Below, in pieces: positions 46,115 to 56,924 of a stretch of 64,000 nucleotides of DNA. Below the pieces are notes generated by a model. That model was given only the letters and a program-made list of their open reading frames with translations. It was not told the DNA's origin and did not search any database. Origin of the DNA: Epichloe hybrida (Eukaryota > Ascomycota > Sordariomycetes > Hypocreales > Clavicipitaceae); NCBI GenBank assembly GCA_019022495.1, contig JAFEKR010000023.1, positions 248,001 through 312,000 on the forward strand. Direction: 5' to 3'. The stretch's first letter is position 1, and each line of letters starts with the position of its first letter. The translations under genes were made by a program, and so were the position numbers.

Positions 46115-49100
46115 GTTACTACTAATATACTACTAGTATTTAATACACGTAAAACGCAAACTTTATAATGCGCTCCTAACTACTAAAAATACTAATAAGT
46201 GTAGTTAGGTAAGGCTGGCGTGACTTATAGCGGAAGTTATACGTAAGGCTAACGCTAATAAATAAGTTACTATATTACTGCTTAATAATACTATTAATCT
46301 AGAAGTCTAGATTAATATTTCTAATAGCTTATGTTTTATTACATAAAACCTTCTATCTATATATATTTCTACGCTCTAGTTTATAGCTTTACTAACTTAC
46401 TAGTAGCTTACTACTAACGCGTCCGCGCTTCCTACTTATATTAGGCTGCTAGACCTCCCTAGCGAGCTTTATATGTATATATACAGGGAGGGGGATTTCT
46501 CTAATAATAAGGATAAATTCTTTGCCCTTATTAGCATAGGTAAGAATACTAGGGGCTAGGTAAGTAATGTGTTAATGGAATAATTAGTGTAAAGTAGCTA
46601 TAAGTTAGGTTTCTAAGAATTTATCTGGATTTTTTTTGTATATTACTACTGCTATCTAAACTTTACTAAATACAACTCTATGTCCGCGAACTAGCTACTT
46701 AGTTACCGCTTATAATCCTTAATAATATCTATTATAATAAAATCTCTTTTCTTTACCTAAGAGTTCTCTAAAGTATTATAGCCCTTCTATTTAACTAGGT
46801 ATTTCTAATGTCTCCTATTATAATAATATAATATAATTCTCTTAACTTTAAACTCCTACTTATTATCCGCGATATTCTCTTGTAGCAAGGACATATCTTC
46901 TACGCTAGATAAGTCCCCTACGAATAGTTTAAGGTTAGTAATATTAAAAACATTATGTAAATGCGTTCCATATAGCAGCCTTAATTAATACATAAGTCTA
47001 TAGGTACTAATTACCTTTTTGATTTTATAAGGGCCTAGGTACTTTATACTTAGCTTCCTACTAGGTTACCATAAGTTAATATTCTTTATAAATAATAAAA
47101 TATAGTTGCCTATATTAAACCTTATTAGGGTCCGCTTCTTGTTATAGTGCTTCATATACTAGACTTATAAGTTACTTAGAAGCTGCTTAATTACTACATA
47201 TCTATCTCTTAGCGTAATAGCACAAGTTTCTACCTAGTTATTCACCACAGGAATATCCATAACCACTTACTATAGTCCCCTAGGGTTATAGCCTCGCAGC
47301 GCCTTAGCTAGGGTGTAGCTATAAGTTAAATAGACGCTTATATTATACATAAACTATACTATTAAAAGATTATCAGCCTAATTAGTTTAGTTAAAGCAAG
47401 CAAAGGCTCTTAAATAATACTCTAAAACTTAGTTTAAACATTCTATCTAACTATCTATCTATAGGTAAAACACGGTGCTTAGTTACCGCTTAGTCGTAAT
47501 AAGGTGGCAGAAGGTTATCCAAAACCCGCTAGTAAAAGTCAAACCCTAGTCTATAATAATGCCCTCTAGAGCACTATAATCCCTAAAAACATACTCTAAG
47601 AATACAGTAGCTAACCCGTTGCTAGTTATGCGTGTTAAAATAGGGATATAAATACTATACTTTATAAAACAGTCCACAATAACTAAGATCGCATTATAAG
47701 TCTAGTTTATGTCTTTTATAGGTGGTAGCCCTATAACAAAGTCTATTAATAATTCTTAAAAAGGCTAATTAGGCACTAGTAATACTACTAGCTTGCTATA
47801 GGGTTTATAGTGCCTTAGCTTTAAAGTTTAATAGCTTACGCAAGTTTACATATATAACTTAGTGTCTTTCTTTATTAACAGCTAGTAGTACTAGTTTACA
47901 ATTTAGCAAAGGGTCCTACTAACTCCCTAGTAGCCCACTACTAGGTTATTATAGGTAAGCATTAGAACTTCCTTCCTTATACCTATTAGAATAAAAACTC
48001 TATTCTTAAACATTAATAGCTTAGAGGGCTTAATAGACTATATTTATAATGCTTCTAGGTTACCACTCTTAAGCAGCTTCCTCTAACCTATAGCAAAGTT
48101 ATTACCTTACTATACTTAAAATAACATAACTTAAATTAGAGTCTCTAATTTTACGTACTTAGGATAAGCGTTATATATAAACTTAGAAGAGGTTTACTAG
48201 ATTACCTATATTCTTGCTATAACACTACTATAAGTGGCTAGCTTATAGTGTGCTTTTAGACTTATAGATAAATTATAGCTAAGTAGTGTTTTAAGGGGGC
48301 GCCTATACTACTTACTAACTACTAACCTAGCTAGACTCCTAACCCGTAGGCTTACTAGACTTATAGAAACATTAGAAAATATAGACAAGGCGCGATCTCG
48401 CTACTCATAATAAGCGGACTTAGTTAGCGTACTACTTACAGGCTTTATAGGACTATTAGGTTCCTTAATAATATAATAAAGTTATATTTTCTTAAAACCC
48501 TAGAGGCTTAAATAGCCCTTATAGTGTTTTTATAATAAACTATTAACTACGCTAAGTAATGTAACCTTAGGGCCCGTGACTACACTATTATATATATAGC
48601 GCCCTTACTACTTAGTATCTAAAAACTTAGCTAAGAAGTTAGGTAGCTGTGAGGACATAGCCTTTGCCTTACGCTCCTTGCTAATATAATCTACTTTTCT
48701 TAATAAGGCATTAGCGGGGTTTAGCTTACCCGTATAATATTTAATCCTAAAATTAAACAGATAGAGCTTATCTAATGCCATTACCTACCTACTAGATAGC
48801 TTTAGCTTTGTGGCTAGGTACTTATAATTTAAATAGTCCGTAATAACTATAATCTAATAAGTTAAATACGTAAGGTAATATCTCTAGGCTTAAAATGCCT
48901 CTTGGATTACTAATAACTTAGCGTCTAGGGTTAAGTAGTAAAGTTTAATATTAGTTAACTTCCTTAAAAAATACACCACTAGGTGCTAGCTACCTAGCAC
49001 TAACATTATAAGTATAGCTCTAATTATATAACTAGATGCGTCTATCTTTACTCTTAGCGGATAAAGTAGGTTAAAGTACACTAAGATTAGTGCCTCCTAA

Positions 49101-52053
49101 AACTTCTTTTAGAGTTCTCTAAACGCTATAAGTTCACTAGGCTCTAGCTTAAACTCTACTAGTTAAACACCCTTTAGATAGTTTATTAGTAAGACTACTA
49201 CCTTACTATACTATTTTATAAAGCATTAGTAAAACCCTGTAAACCTAAGGAATAATTAAATATTAAACACGCTACTAGGTATTAGCTAGGTCATAATAGC
49301 TTTAACCTGTGACAGTTCTATTTTAACGCCCTTCTTAGATATAATAAAACCTAGGAACTTTACCTTTATAACTAAAAATTAGTACTTTTTAAGGTTAATA
49401 TAAAGGTTAGCGTCCTAAAGTCACCCTAGCACTCTTTTAACATACTCCATATGTCTTATAGGGTCGCTACTATATATTAGGGTATTATTAAGGTAGATAA
49501 TGTAAAATTTATTCATAAGCCCCTTAAGAGTATTATTAATATATTCCTAAAAAGTAGCTGGCGCATTTACTAACCTAAATAGCATCACAAGATATTCAAA
49601 GTGCCTATAGTAGTAATAGAATACTATCTTCTACTCATTACCCTCACGGATATATAGCTAGTAGTACGCCTCTTAAAGATCTAGTAACGTAAAAATCTTT
49701 ACACCTACTAATCAATTAAGGATTTTAGAGATTAGTAGCAAAGGGGCCCTATTTTTAACGGTAATCCTATTAAGGCCCCTATAATCCACATAAAGCCTTA
49801 ATTTCCCTAATTTTTTCAGAACGAATAAAATCAGGGCTCCTACTAGGCTTATCAATCTTCTAATCCACCCTTTCTCCTACGCACTCACTAGGTACTCCCT
49901 AAGCACTTCTAGCTCTTTTTTAGCTAGGTTATATATAAGTCCCTAGGGTAGTTATTTTCCCTCTTCTAATTTAATTACATAAGTGTAACCACCTAATTCT
50001 AGAAGCTTGCTAGCTAGCTTCTTTAAAAATATATCTACAAATTCTACATACTCTTCTAGAATTTACTATAGGGGTGTGTCACTATTTATCTCTTACGTAG
50101 GCGTTACTAATTCTTTGCAAAACACTACCTAAAGTGCTATTATACTTCTTAGTTTTTTCTTTTTTAATATATAGGTATATTCTACTACTATTACTATAAC
50201 TACGCCGCGACTTAGGTTATTGCTTATTACATCGCCTATTAGTAAATTTTTATTAGTATCTTCTTCTATTACCTCTAGGTTAACTACCTTAATCTTTAGT
50301 AACGCTAGTAATAGCGTAACAAAAGACTACTTTACTACCTTACAAAGTTATTGCTTACCTATAGTAAAAGCAATACAATCCTAGGTTATTAGAAACCTCT
50401 AGAAACCCTACTTCTAGTCTATTACTATAGGTTTATATTCTAGGGTCTAGTCTATCCCTAGGAGCATTCCCTCTCCTATATTAGTAACGTAGCAGCTAAC
50501 TCAGCAGACCTTTATATAGCCTATACTATCTTTTACCTTAACTAGTTTACGTAGGATTCCCTAGTATAGGATCATATCCTTACTTACGCTTTCTAGTGTT
50601 ATCTCTGTTTTTTTTATATTCTTCTAATCCTATTTTAATAATAATTTAGGCTAGATTATCAAATATTCCGCGCCTATATTAAATAGCGCTAGCACTACTA
50701 ACTAGTAGTTATCTCGCTATAAGGATACTTACATTCTTATTCTCTTATCTATAGGTTTTTTTATAGTAAGACTATTATCCTAGGCCTAAGCTAAACTAAT
50801 TAGAATCTTATTTAAGTCTAAGGTTTTATTGCTACTATCCTTATACTTCTTAGTAGTATGCTTATTACTTTTATAGATTAAGCAGTCTACTATATTATAT
50901 CTATTTAAACCATATCTAGGGCTACTATATTTATAGTACTTAAATAGTCTCCAGCCTATGCTAGGTTACTATAAGCTTCGCTATAAGTTATCTATAAGGG
51001 AGCTAGAGTATTATCTCTTATTACTCCTACCCTCCTTATCATAGTTTCTATTATAATTACTTAATATAGATATTATTATAACTTCAGCCTTTTTTCCTTA
51101 ACCCTATAAGTAACTCTAAGATATTAGGAACTCTTAGCTAACTATATACTTCCTTATAGTATTATTTAAGCTATTTAGAAAAATCACTATTCTTAAGCAC
51201 ATAGGGATTTAGTTAGGTAATTCCGCTTCTACCTTTATCTAAAGTCTTAGGAAAGATTAAAAAGACTAATTACTTTTCTACCTAAGATTTAGTAATATCC
51301 TAGTAGCTTCTAAGCACTATATATCTTTATCTATTACTCTAGTGTTTAGCTAGGACATAAATCTATCCTAGGTATAAGCTAAGTAGTTAACTAACCTATT
51401 TACTATTACATAACGCATCTACTATTACTTTATATTATTAGCTAAGTAGCTACTAGCATATACTACCTTCATTTTATTATCCTAAAAGGTTCTTAAGTCT
51501 AGCTTAAATAGCATATTTAAATCTACTAGGTACACCTATAAATTCTTATAAGTATTACCTTTATACACAGGCACCTTATACTATATCTTAATAAAGCTTT
51601 ATAAGTATATATTTACTGTAAACTTAGTATTAGGTAGGAAATCCAGAAATAGAGGAATTCTCTATATATTTATCTAAGGGGTAATTATAGGTTCTCTACC
51701 TAAACTAGCTAATTATAGGTCCGCTTCTATTTCCTTAAGCTACGCTTCTATATCTAAGATCTCCTTTCTTATATAAGTATTTTATAGCTTAGCTTATGTA
51801 ACCTTATATTACCTCTATAGCTTATCTAGGTTATTATTATTACTAGATTTAGCATTACCACGTTAGTTAGGTAGCGTCTACTATACCCTCTTATATTCTA
51901 TAGTTAGGGTATTCTAGTTACTACCTAGGCACTATAAAGTCAGGGCTTCCTTACTAGGTAGTATAGGTGTATTTTAGGTAAATATTCTATAGCTCCTTTA
52001 TATTTAAATCTAGCTAATAGTCTGTTTTCCCTAAAGGGTTTAAGAGTTTAACT

Positions 52054-52320
52054 TATTATAACTATATTTAGGGAGATATAAACAAAGTAAAAGCTAAGGT
52101 TCTTAGTTATAGCTAGAGAGCTACTACTTAGAGGTAAGTGTATAAAGGTCTTAAACTCTAACCTCTTATATCTCTTATAGGCAGTCCTTATCTAAATACC
52201 TTACTACGTGCACGTAACTATCTTATAGCTACTTAGTCATCCGCGGAACCCGAGGCTTATCTAAGGGCTCTAACATGTGACCGTCCCATCCATGGCCCCT
52301 TGGCCTCCGTGCTCCTGACA
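52054..52320 (-). repeat. Right-hand LTR of nested Gypsy, 267 bp
   Basis: The left edge is heavily mutated; the right 110 bp are almost free of RIP changes (for example GTGACCGTCCCATCCATGG) compared with the left-hand copy. Confidence 0.95.
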
Positions 52321-55300
52321 GAAACCAAGTGCGTAACTACTACGTAGAGGTCTTTGTAATCAAATACCTCTAGATTCTAGTCTCCTCTTACAACCTATCT
52401 TGCTTTTATATATAGTTCCTTATTAATTAGATACTTAACTATATAAACCCATTAACTATTAAAGATCTTAGCATCTTTTAGAGCAAATACTAAGTCCTAG
52501 CTATTCTTTTTGCAAATCTTAATAAGTTCTTTCTTCTCTACAGGTCTCTAGAAGCTATAATAGTTATTTATAGCTTTAGCCTTAAACTAGTTAAACGGAA
52601 TCTTAATCTTCATATTAGCCACACTAGCTACTTTAATTATAAGAAAGGTATATAAGGTAGTTATCTCCTCTACTTTATTATTATATAGGTTATCATTATA
52701 GTAATAAATTACTAGGTTTAATTAGCGGGAGTCTTAGGGAAAAGCCTTCTTCTTACTAGAAGTTATAATATTAAGATAATCTTAATGTATATTAGATTAA
52801 AGTGATTATCTTAGGGTTTTGGATTCGGATTCTAGCTATTAGCGCAGGATATTATTATTATCTTTAGCTTCTTTATCCAGAAAGGCTCTAGGTTAACACC
52901 TTAGTAGCATTATATCTTTACCCTTAATTTACTATTATTAGCCTCTTATAAGGTCCTCTTATCATAGAGGGCTTTTAGAAGGTATTAGGAGATAGCTCCA
53001 TGGTTTCTTTAGTGAAGGAGAATTATTATCCTCCTTAAGAGAGTAGTAATTATTATCTATTTCTAAGGTGTTTAATTAGCTTTTCATAAAATAAACCTTC
53101 TTCTTCTCTATATACAAATAAGAATTCTCTTATGCTATAGGTAGGATGTTAATAATGTATTATCCCTTATTAGCAAAAGAGGGATTAATTAGATCCATAA
53201 TATAAATAACTTTATTATCCTTAAATTCAGTATAGGTAGGTATATCTCTTTTATCAAAACAAACATCCCTTACACAAACAATCCTCTAATCTTTAGGGAT
53301 CTAAACCTTATAAAGATAACATTTAGGGCCTTCCATGCCCACAAGTTAACCCTTCTTAGCTCTTAGTGCTATCTTCTAGGATTAAACACGCTATTCATCA
53401 GGAATTTATACGTACGTAATGCATCCCTACGTTCGCAAATTACAAATTAAGGCTATGTTATTAAGTCTAAGGGTTTTAAACAAGGCTTATTAAGAAGATT
53501 AATTATTCTTATTACTATAAGTAAGTAATAGATTAGTAATTTTAGCTACATGCTTTATAGCATATAGCTATAGAAGTTCTAGTAATTTAGCTTTAATCAT
53601 TAAGGCTCTTACTATCTCTATAAGAGTTCAACCAGCGCGTTTAATAATACCTTAATAGGCAGGAACGTATAGCACGCCAGTCCAAAGGATAATTCCTTCC
53701 TTCTAACAATAAGTTCTAAACTTCTCTCTAAGGAATTCCATTACGTTATTAGTATAAAAGCATTTAATAGTAAATCCACCACTTATATTCTTAATAGTAG
53801 TCTTCTAAGCCTAAATTACTTTAACTACACTAGATCTATTAACCATTAGAATTACCTAGTAAAAGCATATATAAACGTTAATTACATACAAAGTATGCTT
53901 TTTCCCTCTAAACCCTTTAGGTTTATATTTAATAAAGTCCTAGAAAACACACAAAAGAAAATTCATAGTGTTATTTAACTCCTCTTAATAAATCATTTAA
54001 GGGGCCTTTAACAACAGGCAAGCTAAGCAATAGAAGTTAATCATAAAGGCAAGATTTATAGAGATTCCTACTTCTTTACATATAAGTAAGATTCATTCCT
54101 TCCCTATATAACTAAGTCTCTTATACAAAAGACCAAATTCAACTCGCTTAGTAACTAATTTACTTATTAATACCACAAAGTTATAATAAGGTTCCTCCTC
54201 TTATATAACTAGTGTAAAAACATTTAACTTCTAGTTATACTTTCTAATAACTAAGCTATTAGATATTAAGATTAATTAGTCTTTAAACCTATCTATAACA
54301 ACTCCTTCTTGCTTAAGAAGTCCTAGTAAAATCATATTAACTTTAGCCTTTAGTGTGTATTAAGCGTTTAGAAAGTCTAGATATCCTTCTCTAACAGGGA
54401 TTATTATATTACTAATTCCTTTAACTATAAGTTCCTTACTATTACTAGCTATTATTAGCTTAGTATTAACATTAGTGTTTAAATAGGTAAACTATTTAGT
54501 TAAATTAAACATATATATGTTATATCTAGTATCAAGGATACAGTCCTCCTTAGTAAGGCAATTTAATAGCGTTTAAAAGAAATAGTCCTAATTAATCACT
54601 ATAAGAGTAAGATTACCTCTAGCGCTCACAATATCTAGGGAAGCCGTAGTCTTAGCTATTATAGCTATATTAGCTTTCTTCTTCATTAATTTAGGCATCT
54701 TTTCTAGATAAAGCTTTTAATAATTATCCTTTAAATAGATTAGTCTTCCTAGGGAAATTAAATAACCATAATCTAGCTTCATAGCCTTAGAGGTTTTATT
54801 CCTCTTCTTCTAACCTTTATCTTTAGATTTTAAATTATTATCCTTATTATTCTTTTATTACTACTACTAGGTGCTAAAGTTAACCTTTAACTCCTTCTAA
54901 ACCTTATTAGCTTTATATATTAAATAATAAAGCATATCTTCCTTTATAAGTTCTAATTTAGAGAATCCTTTAATCTTCTAGGCATTATGGATTTTAGGTA
55001 TTAAGTCTTTAATTACTTTAATTATCTATAATACCTAAATAATATTAGGAATCTTCTTAATCTTATAAATATAATTCTAAAGGTTCTAGTAGCAGTCTAG
55101 CTAAGCTCTTATTATAGCAAAATCAGCCCTCTTTAATTAGGAGAATTACTACAAAAGCTTAATAATTACTAAATTAGCCTCAAAGCCACAATTACTTTTA
55201 ATTAATTCTATTATTTAAGTAACTAGCTTAGTGTTAGTCTATCTAGCTTAAGTTAAGTTCTTTTAAACTTATAAAGAAAGGCTTTACTAAATAATAGAAA

Positions 55301-56269
55301 AGAGAATAGTATAATACTTATTAGTCTATTTAGACTAAGAAATCTCGCTAGTTAGATATGCTATAAGTTACATAATATAAACTTATATTTAAATTAAGAT
55401 TTCCTATTCTTTAAAGTTCTCTACCCCTTTTAGTAGTATAATAACTATAGTCCTTATATACTAGGCTTTTATAATATTATTAAGTTCTATTAAATCTAGT
55501 AAAGTAGCTAGAATTACTATACTACTTATATTAAAGGGTAGGGTTATATATTAGAATTTATATACTCCTATCACTATATATACTTAATACTAATTATTAT
55601 TAATTTAGTCTAATAGGAGTTATAGTAGTAGCTCTCTAATAATTAAATTACTATATAGCTACTAATATATAGAGATATAAAGTTAAGAGTAAGGGGTGTT
55701 TTTAAATACTCTTTTAAAGTTTTACCTTAGCCTAATTAGAAGGTATTTATTATACCTACTTTACCTACTTTACCTTATATTACTATACCTATAATACTAA
55801 TTACACCTAAATAGTAATAGATCTAGATTATTAGTTTTAGGTGCCTAAGGCAATTCCATAAGAAATATTATATCCTAGCTTACTATCCACTAAGATTTAC
55901 CTAGAAGGGTTAAACTTTTATATATATTAAGAAATTTATAATAGTTAGTAGTTTATAATATTATAAGAGAGTTATTATAATTACAAGAGAGTAATAACAT
56001 AATAAAGGTTATATATTTAAATCCTAGTTATATAAAAGAGTTTTTACTTTTTAGTATATAAGCTAAATTCTAATTAATTTAATTATTAACCTATATTATT
56101 ATTATTAGTTATAGGTAAGGGAAAGGGTCTTTATGCTACCCTGTAAGTTAAGTAATTTGCTTTAATAAGATATTAGGAAAAGATATATAATTATACATAA
56201 GACTATAATAGTTAGATAAAAGAGAAAAATAAAGAAAAGGGCGCGATTATAAGCGCTAGGCTTATAACC

Positions 56270-56524
56270 TATAGAGTAATTTGGTGGCAAAGAGCAATAA
56301 AAAGAGAAGATAATGTAGAATTGCTATCTAGGAATTTAATAAGGCAAAAGGAAGCTATTATAGCTTTAAATCTGTAAGCAATAAATCAAGGTCTTTAAGT
56401 AAAGCCTGTAATAAATTGCGATAGCAAACGCGATCACAAACGCGATGCGGGAAGATGCATCATCAAACAAAGAATCTAACAATGTGATGCCTGAGGCTGC
56501 GATGTGAGGCTGTGATTCTCAACA
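56270..56524 (-). repeat. Right-hand LTR (5' LTR) of outer right-nest Copia, 255 bp
   Basis: Left edge TATAGAGTAA is mutated; right edge GTGATTCTCAACA is preserved. It ends 400 bp before the ATG of the RBM5-like gene. Confidence 0.93.
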
Positions 56525-56529
56525 GGGGG

Positions 56530-56924
56530 GAACGGGAAGTCATGAAGGCCTTGTTGTATACTACGTGGAAAGGTTGCGTGGCATGGCAGATAAATTAGAT
56601 GCTTACAGCTCGTAGTCACAAGTTCAAACTTTTTTTTGGATGAATTTCGGAAACAAATACGAGCGAGTTACCTGTACACATGAACAGACAATGCTCTCTC
56701 TCTTCGGCTGCTGCGAGTCCCTGCGTTTCCAATCTGGATGACTAAGAGCCACAAGACCGCTTCAAATCCGGATGACTAAGAAACGCAAGACCGCTTCAAA
56801 TCCGGATGACTAAGAACCGCAAGACCGCCACAAAAAAAATCCCTGCAAACAACAACACCAACTCCAAACTGGCAGTCTGTCAGCAAAGTTCTCGTCAACG
56901 CTCACCAATCGCGCACAAGCCATC
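56530..56924 (+). promoter_or_regulatory. Upstream region of the RBM5-like gene, formerly shared with moaE
   Basis: A unique 395-bp segment between the retroelement and the ATG. It contains three direct copies of a unit of about 34 bp (56,731-56,829). No clear TATA box is seen. Before the retroelement arrived this segment plus 35,585-35,641 would have formed one divergent intergenic region with moaE. Confidence 0.5.
56731..56829. repeat. Three tandem copies of a 34-bp unit
   Basis: Each copy reads approximately AATCCGGATGACTAAGAAC followed by CGCAAGACCGCTTC; the first copy is the most divergent (AATCTGG..., AGAGCC). TGACTAA inside the unit resembles an AP-1 or Gcn4-type site (TGACTCA/TGACTAA), a suggestion only. 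Confidence 0.85.

Larger units (their letters stand above)
37279..52320 (-). mobile_element. RIP-degraded Ty3/Gypsy retrotransposon nested in the right Copia
   Basis: Bounded by 267-bp LTRs with GAAAC target duplications (37274-37278 and 52321-52325); 15.0 kb, or about 7.8 kb without its own nested insert. Minus-strand remnants show Gypsy reverse transcriptase near 49,490-49,690 (EYLVM... then NAPATF... and the catalytic-box remnant VYLNN or similar). An integrase remnant near 47,440-47,530 matches the family pattern of a HPQTDGQTER-like stretch followed by LNQVLEYYLR. RT before integrase, reading leftwards, defines Gypsy. Confidence 0.88.
35647..56524 (-). mobile_element. RIP-degraded Copia retrotransposon (outer element of the right nest)
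   Basis: Bounded by 255-bp LTRs with GGGGG target duplications (35642-35646 and 56525-56529). It spans 20.9 kb, or about 5.8 kb once the nested 15-kb Gypsy insert is subtracted. Minus-strand remnants near 37,050-37,200 read as a Copia reverse transcriptase segment (DIINAFLNAKA..., then RALYGLP). Integrase and gag would lie at 52,330-56,200, consistent with Copia order on the minus strand, but I could follow them only in fragments. No frame of useful length survives. The LTR ends were set by alignment: TGTGGAGTGATTTGG at left against TATAGAGTAATTTGG at right differ only by G to A. Confidence 0.88.
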
